47,737 nucleotides of DNA from an uncultured beta proteobacterium (lineage in GTDB: Bacteria > Pseudomonadota > Gammaproteobacteria > Burkholderiales > SG8-41), in assembly GCA_903913965.1 (NCBI GenBank), contig CAIWNB010000170.1, positions 1-47,737 on the forward strand, written 5' to 3'. A model generated the notes under the pieces. That model was not told the DNA's origin, did not search any database, and saw only the letters and a list, made by a program, of their open reading frames with translations. Below, piece after piece: positions 36,539 through 45,298 of this stretch. The translations under genes were made by a program, and so were the position numbers. The first letter of the stretch is position 1; every line of letters begins with the position of its first letter.

Positions 36539-37156
36539 ATGCGCGCCCTCGTCACGGCATTCGACGCTTTTGGCGGCGAACGCGTCAACGCCTCACAGGC
36601 GGCGATCAAACGGATGCCGCCAGCCATCAAAGGCATGACATTCGAGACCCTGGTGCTGCCGACTTCATTCGCCCGTGCACCGCTGGTCCTCGCCGACGGC
36701 ATTGCAGACTTTGCGCCGGATGTCGTCTTGTGCGTGGGCGAGGCCGGTGACCGCCATAACCTCTGCCTCGAACGCGTCGCCATCAACTGCTGTGACGCGC
36801 GCGTCGCTGATAACGATGGCGTCCGTCCGGCAGGAAGTCGCTCCATCGACGGCGGACCGGCGGCCTATTTTTCAACCCTGCCGCTGAACCCCATGCTCGC
36901 CGCGCTGCGCGAAGCCGGACTGGCATCGGAAATTTCAAACAGCGCCGGCAGCTTTGTTTGCAACCACGTGTTCTACGCGCTGATGCATCTGGCCTCGGCA
37001 CAGGGAAACCGCTGGCGCGGCGGTTTTCTGCACGTGCCCTACGCCTTTGACCCGGTGGCGAGACCGCAAGCGCGTCTGCGTGTCGACGATATTGTGCGCG
37101 CTATCGTCCTCGCGCTCGACGCAGCGGCACACACACCCAATAGCGCGTTCAATTAA
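36539..37156 (+). CDS. pcp: Pyroglutamyl peptidase I family protein
   Basis: Pcp (peptidase C15) removes N-terminal pyroglutamate from peptides. From MRALVTAFDAFGGE it has 205 residues, slightly short of the usual 215. The catalytic triad is visible: glutamate in CLERVAINCCDAR near residue 80, cysteine in SAGSFVCNHVFYALMH near 140, and histidine in GGFLHVPYAFD near 163. The N-terminal phosphate-like motif TAFDAFGGERVNAS is typical. There is no clear ribosome binding site, and the frame is open upstream inside the Bug gene; the chosen start matches the family N-terminus. Confidence 0.9.
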   Translation: MRALVTAFDAFGGERVNASQAAIKRMPPAIKGMTFETLVLPTSFARAPLVLADGIADFAPDVVLCVGEAGDRHNLCLERVAINCCDARVADNDGVRPAGSRSIDGGPAAYFSTLPLNPMLAALREAGLASEISNSAGSFVCNHVFYALMHLASAQGNRWRGGFLHVPYAFDPVARPQARLRVDDIVRAIVLALDAAAHTPNSAFN

Positions 37157-37158
37157 CC

Positions 37159-37190
37159 GCGGTAGCGGCGGCCTGAGCCACCGCTACCGC
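37159..37190. terminator. Strong hairpin between convergent pcp and cupin genes
   Basis: GCGGTAGCGG (37159-37168) pairs perfectly with CCGCTACCGC (37181-37190), and GG/CC inside the loop may extend the stem. It fills the 38 bp between the two convergent stop codons. There is no T-run, so it may act as a bidirectional roadblock or transcript-end protector rather than a classical terminator. Confidence 0.55.
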
Positions 37191-37194
37191 ACGA

Positions 37195-37785
37195 TCAATG
37201 CCCGTCGTCCTTGCCGAACCAGCCTTCGAGCTGCTCATCGAACTGCCCGTCGATCAACACGTAGAGCATGCGACAGACCTTGCCGGATCGGTTGCTCCAG
37301 GCGTGACTGTTGCCACGCTGGATCACCACATCGCCGGCCTTCAGCAAGACGTCTTCATCATCGAGCACCAGCGTGATTTCCCCTTCGAGCACGACAGCGT
37401 AATCGAGCGACTCGGTGCGGTGCATCATCGGGTGGCGTCCGCCCTTGCCGAATTGCGCGGCATTGGCATTACCCGCGGCAGCAAACACTTCGCGCGCTTT
37501 TTCCGGCGACAGATTACGAATCTCTTCGGACTCGGGCTGCAGTTCGGCAATACGCAACACCGTACCGCCCTTGGGCGGATGGATGGTGCGCGGCCCCTGC
37601 GCGGTGGGATCATCTTCGCCCGCCTTGATAATCACCGGCAGCGCGCCGGTCTTCCAGATATCACTCGACCGATGACCGGGGCGCAGCGGATTGGTTTTGA
37701 CATGCGGTGCCAGACCATCGGACAACACCACGGCCTTGCCATTCTTGTCGTGGCCGGCGACCACGCGGCGGATAAATCCTGACAT
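37195..37785 (-). CDS. Cupin-domain protein
   Basis: From MSGFIRRVVAGHDKNGK this protein has 196 residues. The single cupin barrel is in the C-terminal half. GKGGRHPMMHRTESLDYAVVLEGEI (near residues 113-137) holds the usual two histidines and a glutamate-like ligand position, and AGDVVIQRGNSHAWSNRSG (near 150) holds the third histidine. The N-terminal 100 residues are not recognised as a domain. GAGGA lies before the ATG. It follows a Bug-receptor gene on the same strand after 76 bp, so a role in the same substrate pathway is plausible; no specific reaction can be assigned. Confidence 0.85.
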   Translation of the reverse strand: MSGFIRRVVAGHDKNGKAVVLSDGLAPHVKTNPLRPGHRSSDIWKTGALPVIIKAGEDDPTAQGPRTIHPPKGGTVLRIAELQPESEEIRNLSPEKAREVFAAAGNANAAQFGKGGRHPMMHRTESLDYAVVLEGEITLVLDDEDVLLKAGDVVIQRGNSHAWSNRSGKVCRMLYVLIDGQFDEQLEGWFGKDDGH

Positions 37786-37861
37786 ACATTCCTCGCTTGT
37801 TAATGAAATGATCGAATCAATACGGCATTCAAAATAACCGGCCCTGCAGACCGGCCCTTTG

Positions 37862-38827
37862 TTATTCGGGTTCGACCCCGGCGACGCGCGCGGCTTCACC
37901 CATGCGCTTGATCGCAATCGCGACAAAGGGTTTGAAATCAGCCGCCGCGCCACCAATTGGATTGAGACCGAGTTTGCTGAAACGCTCGCGCACTTCAGGC
38001 AACGTGAATGCACGACGCACCTCGGCTTCCAGTTTCGCCAGCACCGCACGCGGTGTTTTCGCCGGCGCAAACAGGCCGTGCCAGCTCGCATCAATTTGCG
38101 TCAGGGGTCCGCCGGCCTCGGCGAGTGTCGGCACCTCGGGCAAAAACGGTGCGCGCGTCGGCGCGTCGTAGCCAAGCGCGCGCAGCTTGCCACTTTTGAT
38201 CAGCGGCAGACCGAGCGTCGGTGTAACGAACATCACCTGCACTTCGCCGCCGGCCACCGCCGTCATCGCCGCCCCCGAACCCTTGTACGGGATATGCACC
38301 ATGTTGGTCCCGGCTTTGGCATTAAACAATGCCGAGGTCAGATGAATGGTGTTACCGATGCCGGGCGAACCATACGAAATTTTGCTCTCGGGCTTTTTCG
38401 CCAGCGCGATCAATTCCTTCACGTTTTGCGCCGGTACTGAGGGATTCACCACCAATATGTGGCCGTCCGACGAACACAGATGCGACACCGGTTCGAGATC
38501 CCGCAGCGGGTCGTAGGGCATTTTCTTGTAGATCGCCGGATTCACCGCATACGACGCCGAGGTCACCAACAGCGTATAGCCGTCGGGCACAGCCTTGGCA
38601 ACGAGATCAGCACCAATCATGCCGTTGGCCCCCGGCCGGTTGTCGACAATAAAAGACTGGCCGGTCTGCACGGTGAGTTGTTGCGCCACGATGCGCGCAG
38701 TGGTGTCGGGTCCGCCGGCACCGAAGCCGACCACGATACGCACCGGTTTTGCCGGCCACTCCTGGGCGAACGTATTGGCTGTGGCGAGGGCCGCAGTCAA
38801 AGACAACAGCATTGCAACTGAACGCAT
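37862..38827 (-). CDS. Bug/TctC-family periplasmic substrate-binding protein 3
   Basis: The protein has 321 residues. The signal peptide is [17 protein letters not shown], with cleavage near residue 22. The first loop is [43 protein letters not shown] is near 62, and [16 protein letters not shown] near 152 is the second loop. In the first loop GFGAGGPDT replaces the more usual PYxPGGxxD, which may alter ligand choice. It is upstream of the cupin gene on the same strand and divergent from a ketopantoate-reductase-like gene. Confidence 0.93.
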   Translation of the reverse strand: MRSVAMLLSLTAALATANTFAQEWPAKPVRIVVGFGAGGPDTTARIVAQQLTVQTGQSFIVDNRPGANGMIGADLVAKAVPDGYTLLVTSASYAVNPAIYKKMPYDPLRDLEPVSHLCSSDGHILVVNPSVPAQNVKELIALAKKPESKISYGSPGIGNTIHLTSALFNAKAGTNMVHIPYKGSGAAMTAVAGGEVQVMFVTPTLGLPLIKSGKLRALGYDAPTRAPFLPEVPTLAEAGGPLTQIDASWHGLFAPAKTPRAVLAKLEAEVRRAFTLPEVRERFSKLGLNPIGGAAADFKPFVAIAIKRMGEAARVAGVEPE

Positions 38828-39018
38828 GGGCTTGCTCGCTAATGAAGGCGGGGGACGACTGCCGCCGGGTTGAAAAAAAGCGCCCGAGTATAGTCACCGC
38901 CTGCGGCGCAGGGCAAGAAGACGCGGCCGGCGTCTGCCGCAATCGGCGAAAACCGCTATGATTGCGCCCTTCGTATCAACACCGCGGCGTTTGCGCTGCG
39001 CTTCATCGGGGAACACAC

Positions 39019-39996
39019 ATGAAAGTCTGCATATTCGGCGCAGGTGCCGTCGGTGGTCATATTGCCACGCGTTTGATCAATGCCGGAGCCGATGAGATTT
39101 CCATCGTCGCGCGCGGCGCCATGTTGAAAGCCATCCGTGAACGCGGTCTTACACTGCGCTCGAACGGCAAAGAAGAAATCCACGTCCAGCCGAAAATCGC
39201 CACCGATGATCCGTCGACACTGCCGCCGCAGGATGTGGTGTTGGTGACGGTGAAGGCGCATGCACTGTCGGCCGCCGCACCGGCGATCGGCAAACTGCTC
39301 GCCGCCAACGGCGTGGCCGTATTTCTGTTGAACGGCATTCCCTGGTGGTTCCAGCATGGTTTCAAAGCCGGCGCGAGCACACTGCCGCTGCTCGATCCGG
39401 ATGGCGCGTTGTGGCGTGAGGTCAAAGCTGAACGTGCGCTCGGTTGCGTGGTGCTCTCGCCCAACGACATGGTCGAGCCGGGTGTCATCGTGCACAACGG
39501 CGCGCACAAACTGGTGATCGGCGAACCCGACAATACGACCACACCGCGCCTGCAGGCCGTCGTTGAGATGCTGAAGCGGGGCAACATGGACGCGCAAATA
39601 TCGAACGATTTGCGCAAGGACATCTGGCAGAAACTCAGTCTGAACGCCTCGGGCAACACCGTCACCGCCATCACCCTCAACGATCTGGCGCAGGTCGGTG
39701 CCGATGAAGGGCTTGTCACCGTCTCAGTCAATGTGATGAAAGAAACCCTCGCCGTCGCCGCCGCACAGGGCTGGGACCTGCGCGCGGAAACCGATTGCGA
39801 CGCCGCGGCACGTCGCGGCCGCCCCGGCCAGCGCACCTCGATGATGCAGGACGCACTGGCCGGTCGCGCCATGGAATGCGAGGCGCTGATGGGACAAACC
39901 CAGGCCTTCGCGCGCGAACTCGGCATCGCCACGCCGACCATCGACGTCATGCTGCCGCTGCTGCGCGGACTCGACCGCTCGTTCCGCACAAAGTAA
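39019..39996 (+). CDS. Ketopantoate reductase family protein (PanE/ApbA), paralogue 2
   Basis: The protein has 325 residues. The Rossmann loop is CIFGAGAVGGHIATRL at about residues 4-19. VVLVTVKAHALSAAAPAIGKLL near 77 includes the family lysine, FLLNGIPWW is near 105, and IWQKLSLNASGNTV near 207 holds the catalytic lysine and asparagine. It is a distant paralogue of the protein at 31281, and each lies next to a Bug receptor. GGGG lies about seven bases before the ATG. A strong terminator follows. Pantothenate synthesis is possible but the context favours catabolism. Confidence 0.87.
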   Translation: MKVCIFGAGAVGGHIATRLINAGADEISIVARGAMLKAIRERGLTLRSNGKEEIHVQPKIATDDPSTLPPQDVVLVTVKAHALSAAAPAIGKLLAANGVAVFLLNGIPWWFQHGFKAGASTLPLLDPDGALWREVKAERALGCVVLSPNDMVEPGVIVHNGAHKLVIGEPDNTTTPRLQAVVEMLKRGNMDAQISNDLRKDIWQKLSLNASGNTVTAITLNDLAQVGADEGLVTVSVNVMKETLAVAAAQGWDLRAETDCDAAARRGRPGQRTSMMQDALAGRAMECEALMGQTQAFARELGIATPTIDVMLPLLRGLDRSFRTK

Positions 39997-40011
39997 AAGC
40001 GATCGAAAAAT

Positions 40012-40044
40012 AAAAAACGGGGCCTCGCGGCCCCGTTTTTTATT
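40012..40044. terminator. Bidirectional rho-independent terminator
   Basis: AAAAAACGGGGCC, loop TCGC, GGCCCCGTTTTTT is a 13 bp perfect hairpin flanked by A6 and T6. It ends the reductase gene on the plus strand and, read on the minus strand, ends the lipoprotein gene that stops at 40076. This is the best terminator in the window. Confidence 0.92.
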
Positions 40045-40075
40045 CAGCCGCCGCCGAAACGCGGCGGCGCCAACC

Positions 40076-41131
40076 TCAGCGCACCGTCTTGCGTGCGATC
40101 ACCACGTTATCGAGCACCAGATTCTGTGTCCAGATCCAGCGCGCGCCGTCGAACAACTCCGGGTAACGCGTATAAGCCGGCAGTGCCGTAACGCCGATTT
40201 CCTGATCGGTGAACTCCCAGGCACGCGGCCAGTTGCTGTCGTTAAACCGCGGCGACTGCCAGTTGGCTGGAATTGGGTAATGCACCGCGTAGCACTTCGC
40301 CTCACAGTTGGGCTTGCGTGCAAACGGATGCGTGCGCCCACCCAGGTTCGGCGTGTCGTGAATGTTGCCGCGCTCAACCACTTCCTTCGGATCCATCAAC
40401 GGCGCGATAAAGAAAGTCTGTGCCTTCCACGAACTATCGGTCATGGTGCCGTCGCTGAAGCGGGCGATCAGGCCGCCATCGCCCGGATACCACTGACTGG
40501 TGGCCGGTGTGACGGGCACCGGAAACTGTTCCATGCCCAAACCAAGGTGCTCATCCCAGTCCACCAGCAGGAAAGCCATGGTGTAGGGCCGCTTCACCTT
40601 GAACTTGACGATCGCGGAATTGAACGGCGTATACGGCGTGTTATCGACCGACACCAGTTTGCCGTTAACCCACATCTCGTAATAGTTATCGGCAACGATA
40701 TAGCCGGTGATGACTTCGCCATCGGCATCGATCTCAACCACCGGCACTTTGGCCGCTGAAGTCGCTGCTGTGTTCTCCGGCAGCACCTGATTACACTCGT
40801 TGTAGAGGTCAAAGCTCTTTGGCCCCAGTCCCCTGCCCGCTGCAGTATCCGCCGGCACCGTGATGACCGTGCCGTCCGTTGCGGTGATCTGACCGACCGC
40901 ACTCTTGCGGATATTCATGCGCGGATTGTGCGCAGTGCAATCCGGATAAATATTCGGATTGATGATCTTGGTAGCCGGCCCCTGGGTCACCATCCTTTTG
41001 TACGACGTGTTGTCGGCATCGACGCCGGCATTGCCGCCCATCGACTGGCAACCGGCCAGCACAGCGCCGCAAGCGGCAAGAAGAAGCATATTGCGAAGCG
41101 CAGCGAAGCGCGGGAGCGCCGGACTTTTCAT
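40076..41131 (-). CDS. Unclassified lipoprotein, possible jelly-roll domain
   Basis: I do not recognise a named family. The protein has 351 residues with a lipoprotein signal (MLLLAACGAVLAGC; lipidated Cys near residue 28). The rest is beta-rich and full of aromatics, Asn and Pro. NYYEMWVNGKLVSVDNTPYTPFN near residue 148 and AFLLVDWDEHLGLGMEQF near 185 resemble sheet edges of galactose-binding-like domains. Four cysteines (DCTAHNP, NECNQ, NCEAKCYAV) could form disulfides. AGGAGGAA seven bases before the ATG is a very strong ribosome binding site, suggesting abundant synthesis. It is probably outer-membrane anchored. Confidence 0.75.
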   Translation of the reverse strand: MKSPALPRFAALRNMLLLAACGAVLAGCQSMGGNAGVDADNTSYKRMVTQGPATKIINPNIYPDCTAHNPRMNIRKSAVGQITATDGTVITVPADTAAGRGLGPKSFDLYNECNQVLPENTAATSAAKVPVVEIDADGEVITGYIVADNYYEMWVNGKLVSVDNTPYTPFNSAIVKFKVKRPYTMAFLLVDWDEHLGLGMEQFPVPVTPATSQWYPGDGGLIARFSDGTMTDSSWKAQTFFIAPLMDPKEVVERGNIHDTPNLGGRTHPFARKPNCEAKCYAVHYPIPANWQSPRFNDSNWPRAWEFTDQEIGVTALPAYTRYPELFDGARWIWTQNLVLDNVVIARKTVR

Positions 41132-41159
41132 GACTATTCCTCCTGATTGGAAAACCCTG

Positions 41160-41184
41160 AAACACCGGCTGGACCGGCGTGTTT
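41160..41184. repeat. Hairpin between the antiporter and lipoprotein genes
   Basis: AAACACCGG and CCGGCGTGTTT pair to a 9-10 bp stem with one bulged base and a five-base loop. The plus strand has a T5 run at its end but no plus-strand gene comes before it. On the minus strand it lies between the antiporter stop and the lipoprotein start, about 30 bases before the latter, where it would form part of the leader. Confidence 0.4.
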
Positions 41185-41283
41185 TTCTTCAACGCCAGCT
41201 TAACCAAGCCGGCACGGTGTGGCAACACAAGCGGACGCTTACATTTCCTTGCCCTGAATCAAATGTCTGGTCGGGCGCTGCGC

Positions 41284-42372
41284 TCAGGGCACGATGGCGA
41301 GAAAGAGAAAAGCTGCAAACAGCACCAGATGTACAGCGCCCTGCATGATGGTGGCGCGACCGGTAGCCAGCGTAATCGCACTAATAAACAAGGTGAGGGC
41401 AAGCATCACCGCTTCTTTCGGCGCCAGCCCCAGTTCCAACGGCAGCCCGATCGCAATCGACACCACCGCCACTGTCGGTATCGTCAGACCGATGGTCGCC
41501 AGCACCGAACCCAGGGCGAGATTCAAACTGGTCTGCATACGATTACAAACGGCGGCGCGCACTGCCGCCCAGGTTTCCGGCAACAACACCAGCAAGGCAA
41601 TCGCAATCCCCACCACCGCCAGCGGCGCACCGGCGCTTTCAACGCCGCTTTGAATCGCCGGTGCCAGCAGCTTGGCCAGGCCCACGACCGTGATCAGGCT
41701 GATGAAGAGCAGTACGGTACTGGCAACCGCGGTGACGGTTGTTGGCGGCGGCGCGTGATCGTGTTCGGCGTCGGGTTCGATCGGCAGAAAATAATCACGG
41801 TGGCGGACCGTCTGCACAAACACGAACACCGCATAGAGCGCGAGCGACACCACGCCGACGAACAACAGCTGCGCAGTGGACAACAACGGGCCCGGGGTGG
41901 TCAGCGTGTAATCGGGCACGATCAGGGTCAGCGTTGAGAGCGCCGCCAGCACCGACAGCGCCGGGCCGGTACCGTCGATGCGAAAGGTCAGCACGCGGTG
42001 ACGCATTCCGCCGGCCACCAGACACAGACCGATGACCCCGTTACAAACGATCATCACTGCCGCAAACACCGTGTCACGGGCCAAGGCGCCGGCGCCCTCG
42101 CCGCCCGACAGCATCATCGAGACGATCAAGGCCACCTCGATCACTGTCACCGCTACCGCCAGCACCAGCGTGCCCAGCGGTTCGCCGATACGATGAGCGA
42201 TTACTTCGGCGTGATGGACGGCCACCAGAACAGCGGCAATCAACACCGCCGCCACCAATGCGATCAATAACGCGCTGGGAGCCGGCCCCCAGGCGAGCAC
42301 CAACGTCGCGCACGCCACCAGCGGTGCGAGTACGCTCCATAACGGCAATCCGAACCAGGTCTTGTTCAACAT
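41284..42372 (-). CDS. Calcium/proton antiporter (ChaA/CaCA family)
   Basis: This inner-membrane antiporter exports Ca2+, or Na+/K+, in exchange for protons. From MLNKTWFGLPLWSV it has 362 residues and about eleven helices in two homologous halves. The alpha-1 repeat is GEPLGTLVLAVAVTVIEVALIVSM near residue 63. The alpha-2 repeat is PETWAAVRAAVCNRMQTSLNLALGSV near 263. Both have the conserved glutamate. A His/Asp-rich loop (EPDAEHDHAPPP, near residue 207) separates the halves. GAGGA six bases before the ATG supports this start. It starts 31 bp after the GMC oxidoreductase stop on the same strand. Confidence 0.9.
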   Translation of the reverse strand: MLNKTWFGLPLWSVLAPLVACATLVLAWGPAPSALLIALVAAVLIAAVLVAVHHAEVIAHRIGEPLGTLVLAVAVTVIEVALIVSMMLSGGEGAGALARDTVFAAVMIVCNGVIGLCLVAGGMRHRVLTFRIDGTGPALSVLAALSTLTLIVPDYTLTTPGPLLSTAQLLFVGVVSLALYAVFVFVQTVRHRDYFLPIEPDAEHDHAPPPTTVTAVASTVLLFISLITVVGLAKLLAPAIQSGVESAGAPLAVVGIAIALLVLLPETWAAVRAAVCNRMQTSLNLALGSVLATIGLTIPTVAVVSIAIGLPLELGLAPKEAVMLALTLFISAITLATGRATIMQGAVHLVLFAAFLFLAIVP

Positions 42373-42403
42373 ACACAGTCCTCTTTGCGTAGCGGGATCA
42401 ATT

Positions 42404-44089
42404 TCACGCCCCGGCAAGGATTGCCGCGGCCATCTTCTCGGCGACCATGATCACCGGGACATTGGTATTACCGGCGATCAGGTTGGGCATCACCGACGCA
42501 TCCACCACGCGCAGTCCGGCAACGCCATGCACACGGCCGGCGGCATCGACCACCGCATAACGGTCATCAGCGCGCCCCATGCGGCAGGAACCCGCGGGGT
42601 GAAACATGCCGGCGATATTGTCGCGCACATGCGCCTTCAAGCGTTCGCGATCGCGCGCCAGCGCTACCAGATCCGTGCGCTTGCCGGTCAGCAAGCCAAG
42701 GGCGAAATCGCTCAGGCCCGGCACAATGTTGAGCATGCTCGCGATCAGCGAAGTCTTCACAGCGTTTTTGCGATTGAGCTCGTTCAGCTGGCGCAGCTTG
42801 TCGGTGAAACGCACCGGGAACGGCGTGCCCATCAGCGCACGCACACGCTCCCAGGCGATGATCTGCACCGTACGTTCATAGGCCATGGTGAGGCGCTCGA
42901 GATCGCGCGGATCGCCGAGGAAATTAAATTCGATCAGCGGATGCACCGCGGCGTCCTTCGCGCGCAGCGTGATGCGGCCGCGCGACATCGGCCGCAACAG
43001 ACAGGGCGCGAGGTTGCCGATCTGCTGGCCGAGCGCATTCCATGACGTCTTGCTCTGCACATTGATATAGAGGTCGGCGGGCGCACAACCGGCCACCCCC
43101 GACGAATAGCGAAACGCCGAAGTAACATGGGTGTTGAGCGCAGGCGACTGCCGCGATTCTCGGTTCAGATGAAAGCCGACAAACAGGATGGCGTGGTTCT
43201 GTAAATTCGCGCCAACGCCGGGCCGGTCGGCGACGACATCAATCCCCAGCGCACGCAATTCCCCGGCCGGACCGATACCGTTACGCATCAGCAACGTCGG
43301 CGAAAACACGCCGCCGCCACAGACGATGACTTCACGTGCATGGAAGGTTTGTTCGGCGCCATCGACCAGCGCGGTGACACCGGTAACGCGCGTGCCGTCG
43401 AAGTTGATTTTGCGCACGACGGCCGACGAGGTGATGGTGAGGTTGGGACGCCGGCGCACCTCGGGCGTCAGATAGGCCATCGCACTCGAAACCCGCTGCT
43501 GCGGCGTGTTGGTCATTGGTACCGAGCAATAACCGTCGCGGAAATCGCCATTCATGTCGGCGACATAGGGAATGTCATGCGCGACGGCGTAATCGTAGAG
43601 CGTGCGCGTCAACGGCGGCCATTGCTCGCGCGGCAGGCGGCGCAGCGGAATCGGCCCGGCATCACCGTGAAATTCGTTTTTATAATCCCAATCCGTTTCC
43701 ATCTTGCGATAGAAGGGCAGCACGCCGTCCCAGTCCCAGCCGGTGGCGCCGGCGGCGGCCCACTCGGCGTAATCGGCCGGCGTGCCGCGCAGCGCCACCA
43801 TACCCATCACCGAACCGCCACCGCCCATCACGCGGCCCTGCGGAAAACCGGTCGGCGCACCATCCTTCGCCGTCAGCCAGTGCGCCTTGAGTTCCGGCCA
43901 GACATACGATTTGTTGTAGTAGGACGACGGATAGTTGTCGCGCACATCGGCGGGTTCGGTGCCCGGCGCGAAATCGCGACCGGCTTCAAGCAGCAATACG
44001 CTGCAGGATGAACGTTCAGACAAACGGCTGGCGGTGACGCAACCGGCGACACCTGCGCCGATGACTATGTAATCAAAACTGCCGGGCAT
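42404..44089 (-). CDS. GMC-family FAD oxidoreductase
   Basis: This is an FAD-dependent alcohol/choline dehydrogenase-type enzyme. From MPGSFDYIVIGAGVAGC it has 561 residues. The FAD Rossmann loop is VIGAGVAGCVTASRLSE near residue 9. The GMC-1 signature is GRVMGGGGSVMGMVALRG near 83. GMC-2 is GVFSPTLLMRNGIGP near 265. The catalytic histidine is in MFHPAGSCRMG near 495, and NTNVPVIMVAEKMA is near the end. No signal peptide is seen. The longer upstream frame is an artefact of a repeat-rich intergenic region. The natural alcohol cannot be named. Confidence 0.93.
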   Translation of the reverse strand: MPGSFDYIVIGAGVAGCVTASRLSERSSCSVLLLEAGRDFAPGTEPADVRDNYPSSYYNKSYVWPELKAHWLTAKDGAPTGFPQGRVMGGGGSVMGMVALRGTPADYAEWAAAGATGWDWDGVLPFYRKMETDWDYKNEFHGDAGPIPLRRLPREQWPPLTRTLYDYAVAHDIPYVADMNGDFRDGYCSVPMTNTPQQRVSSAMAYLTPEVRRRPNLTITSSAVVRKINFDGTRVTGVTALVDGAEQTFHAREVIVCGGGVFSPTLLMRNGIGPAGELRALGIDVVADRPGVGANLQNHAILFVGFHLNRESRQSPALNTHVTSAFRYSSGVAGCAPADLYINVQSKTSWNALGQQIGNLAPCLLRPMSRGRITLRAKDAAVHPLIEFNFLGDPRDLERLTMAYERTVQIIAWERVRALMGTPFPVRFTDKLRQLNELNRKNAVKTSLIASMLNIVPGLSDFALGLLTGKRTDLVALARDRERLKAHVRDNIAGMFHPAGSCRMGRADDRYAVVDAAGRVHGVAGLRVVDASVMPNLIAGNTNVPVIMVAEKMAAAILAGA

Positions 44090-44483
44090 TGCGGATACTC
44101 CAGGTTCTGGGATGACCGTTCGAAATGCATGCGCTCGCCCCCGGCTTGGGGTGCTGACCCTGGACTGGCAAAACCAGCCGTCTGCGGGAAGCACCACAAG
44201 CGATCTCTGTCGCCTCAATTGCGTCGCAATCGCCGTGTCGCGATTACCTTCCTCCGCGAGCGCAGTGGAAGGCAACCCATAAACGCGGCCATCAGTTCGC
44301 CCCCTCCCCTGCGCAGCTAATGCGCGGGGGAGGGTTGGGGTGGGGGCGTGCAGCGCATGCAATACCAATAATTTCGATCCGAAGGCTACCGCATCGTCCG
44401 CATGCTGACAACGCGCGCGCAGCCGAAACATGGGCGGCGCGGAGTATCATGGGCGCCTCGTTCAATTTATCGATGGAATTTCC
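44090..44483. other. Intergenic region with REP-like hairpin, no gene
   Basis: These 394 bases separate divergent GMC and SDR genes. No convincing ORF is present. The main structure is the GC-rich hairpin at 44299-44348, and several short purine- or pyrimidine-rich tracts precede it. Promoters for both genes must lie here but no clear consensus is seen. Confidence 0.6.
44299..44348. repeat. REP-like intergenic hairpin
   Basis: CCCTCCCCTGCGCA pairs with TGCGCGGGGGAGGG around a five-base loop (14 bp, one G-T position). Outer arms CGCCCC and GGGGCG bracket it. C-rich and G-rich intergenic hairpins of this form are commonly found in many copies in proteobacterial genomes. Only one copy is in this window, so its repeat nature cannot be proved here. 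Confidence 0.6.
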
Positions 44484-45239
44484 ATGAGCACATCGAACAA
44501 AGTCGCCATCGTCACCGGCGCCGGCAGCGGCATCGGCAAAGCCACCGCGTGTGCGCTACTCAACGCCGGTTACTGCGTTGGTCTCGCCGGCCGCCGTGCT
44601 GAACTGCTCGCACAAACCGCCGCCGAATCCGGCGCCGGTTCGCGCGCCCTGCCGCTGCCCACCGACGTCAGCAAATCCGATTCAGTCAACGCGCTGTTCA
44701 GCAAAACCCGCGACACCTACGGCCGCATCGACGTGCTGTTCAACAACGCCGGCGCCAATGCCCCGGGCATTTTGTTCGAAGATCTCACCTACGAAAAATG
44801 GCAGTCGGTGGTCGACGTCAATCTGACCGGCATGTTTCTTTGCGCGCAAGCCGCCTATCGCATGATGAAAGAGCAAAGCCCGCGCGGCGGCCGCATCATC
44901 AACAACGGCTCGATCTCGGCGCACGCGCCGCGTCCCGACTCGGCGCCCTACACCGCGACCAAACACGCAGTGACGGGCCTCACCAAATCGATTTCCCTGG
45001 ACGGCCGCAAATACGACATCGCCTGCAGCCAGATCGACATCGGCAACGCGCTGACCGAACTGGCCAAGCGCATGTCCACGGGCGTCAAACAGGCTGACGG
45101 CACGGTGAAAGTCGAAGCGATGATGGATGTGAACCGCGTCGCCGATGCGGTGGTGCACATGGCCGGACTGCCGCTCGATGTGAACATCCAGTTCATGACT
45201 ATCATGGCCTCGAAGATGCCGTTCGTCGGCCGCGGCTAA
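44484..45239 (+). CDS. Short-chain dehydrogenase/reductase
   Basis: This NAD(P)-dependent oxidoreductase has 251 residues. The cofactor loop [10 protein letters not shown] is at about residues 12-21, NNAGANAPG near 90, the catalytic serine in [10 protein letters not shown] near 145, and [10 protein letters not shown] (the YxxxK pair) near 158. These are all hallmarks of classical SDRs. The arginine pair after strand 2 (AGRRAEL) hints at NADP preference. GGAA five bases before the ATG is a weak ribosome binding site. It is divergent from the GMC oxidoreductase and followed by an EamA permease gene; substrate unknown. Confidence 0.92.
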   Translation: MSTSNKVAIVTGAGSGIGKATACALLNAGYCVGLAGRRAELLAQTAAESGAGSRALPLPTDVSKSDSVNALFSKTRDTYGRIDVLFNNAGANAPGILFEDLTYEKWQSVVDVNLTGMFLCAQAAYRMMKEQSPRGGRIINNGSISAHAPRPDSAPYTATKHAVTGLTKSISLDGRKYDIACSQIDIGNALTELAKRMSTGVKQADGTVKVEAMMDVNRVADAVVHMAGLPLDVNIQFMTIMASKMPFVGRG

Positions 45240-45298
45240 GTTAGCCGTTCACGCATGCCCGATCCTCACGCCATAACCAGCCCATACGGAACACGGCG

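Noticed and set aside
41179-41937. 252-codon plus-strand frame opposite the antiporter
   Set aside because: The translation is His/Gln/Arg-rich with no motif, typical of an antisense shadow. The minus-strand frame has clear membrane repeats.
44090-44431. Upstream extension of the GMC oxidoreductase frame
   Set aside because: It is intergenic DNA with a hairpin repeat. The translation is Arg/Pro-rich and the FAD motif begins right after the chosen ATG.
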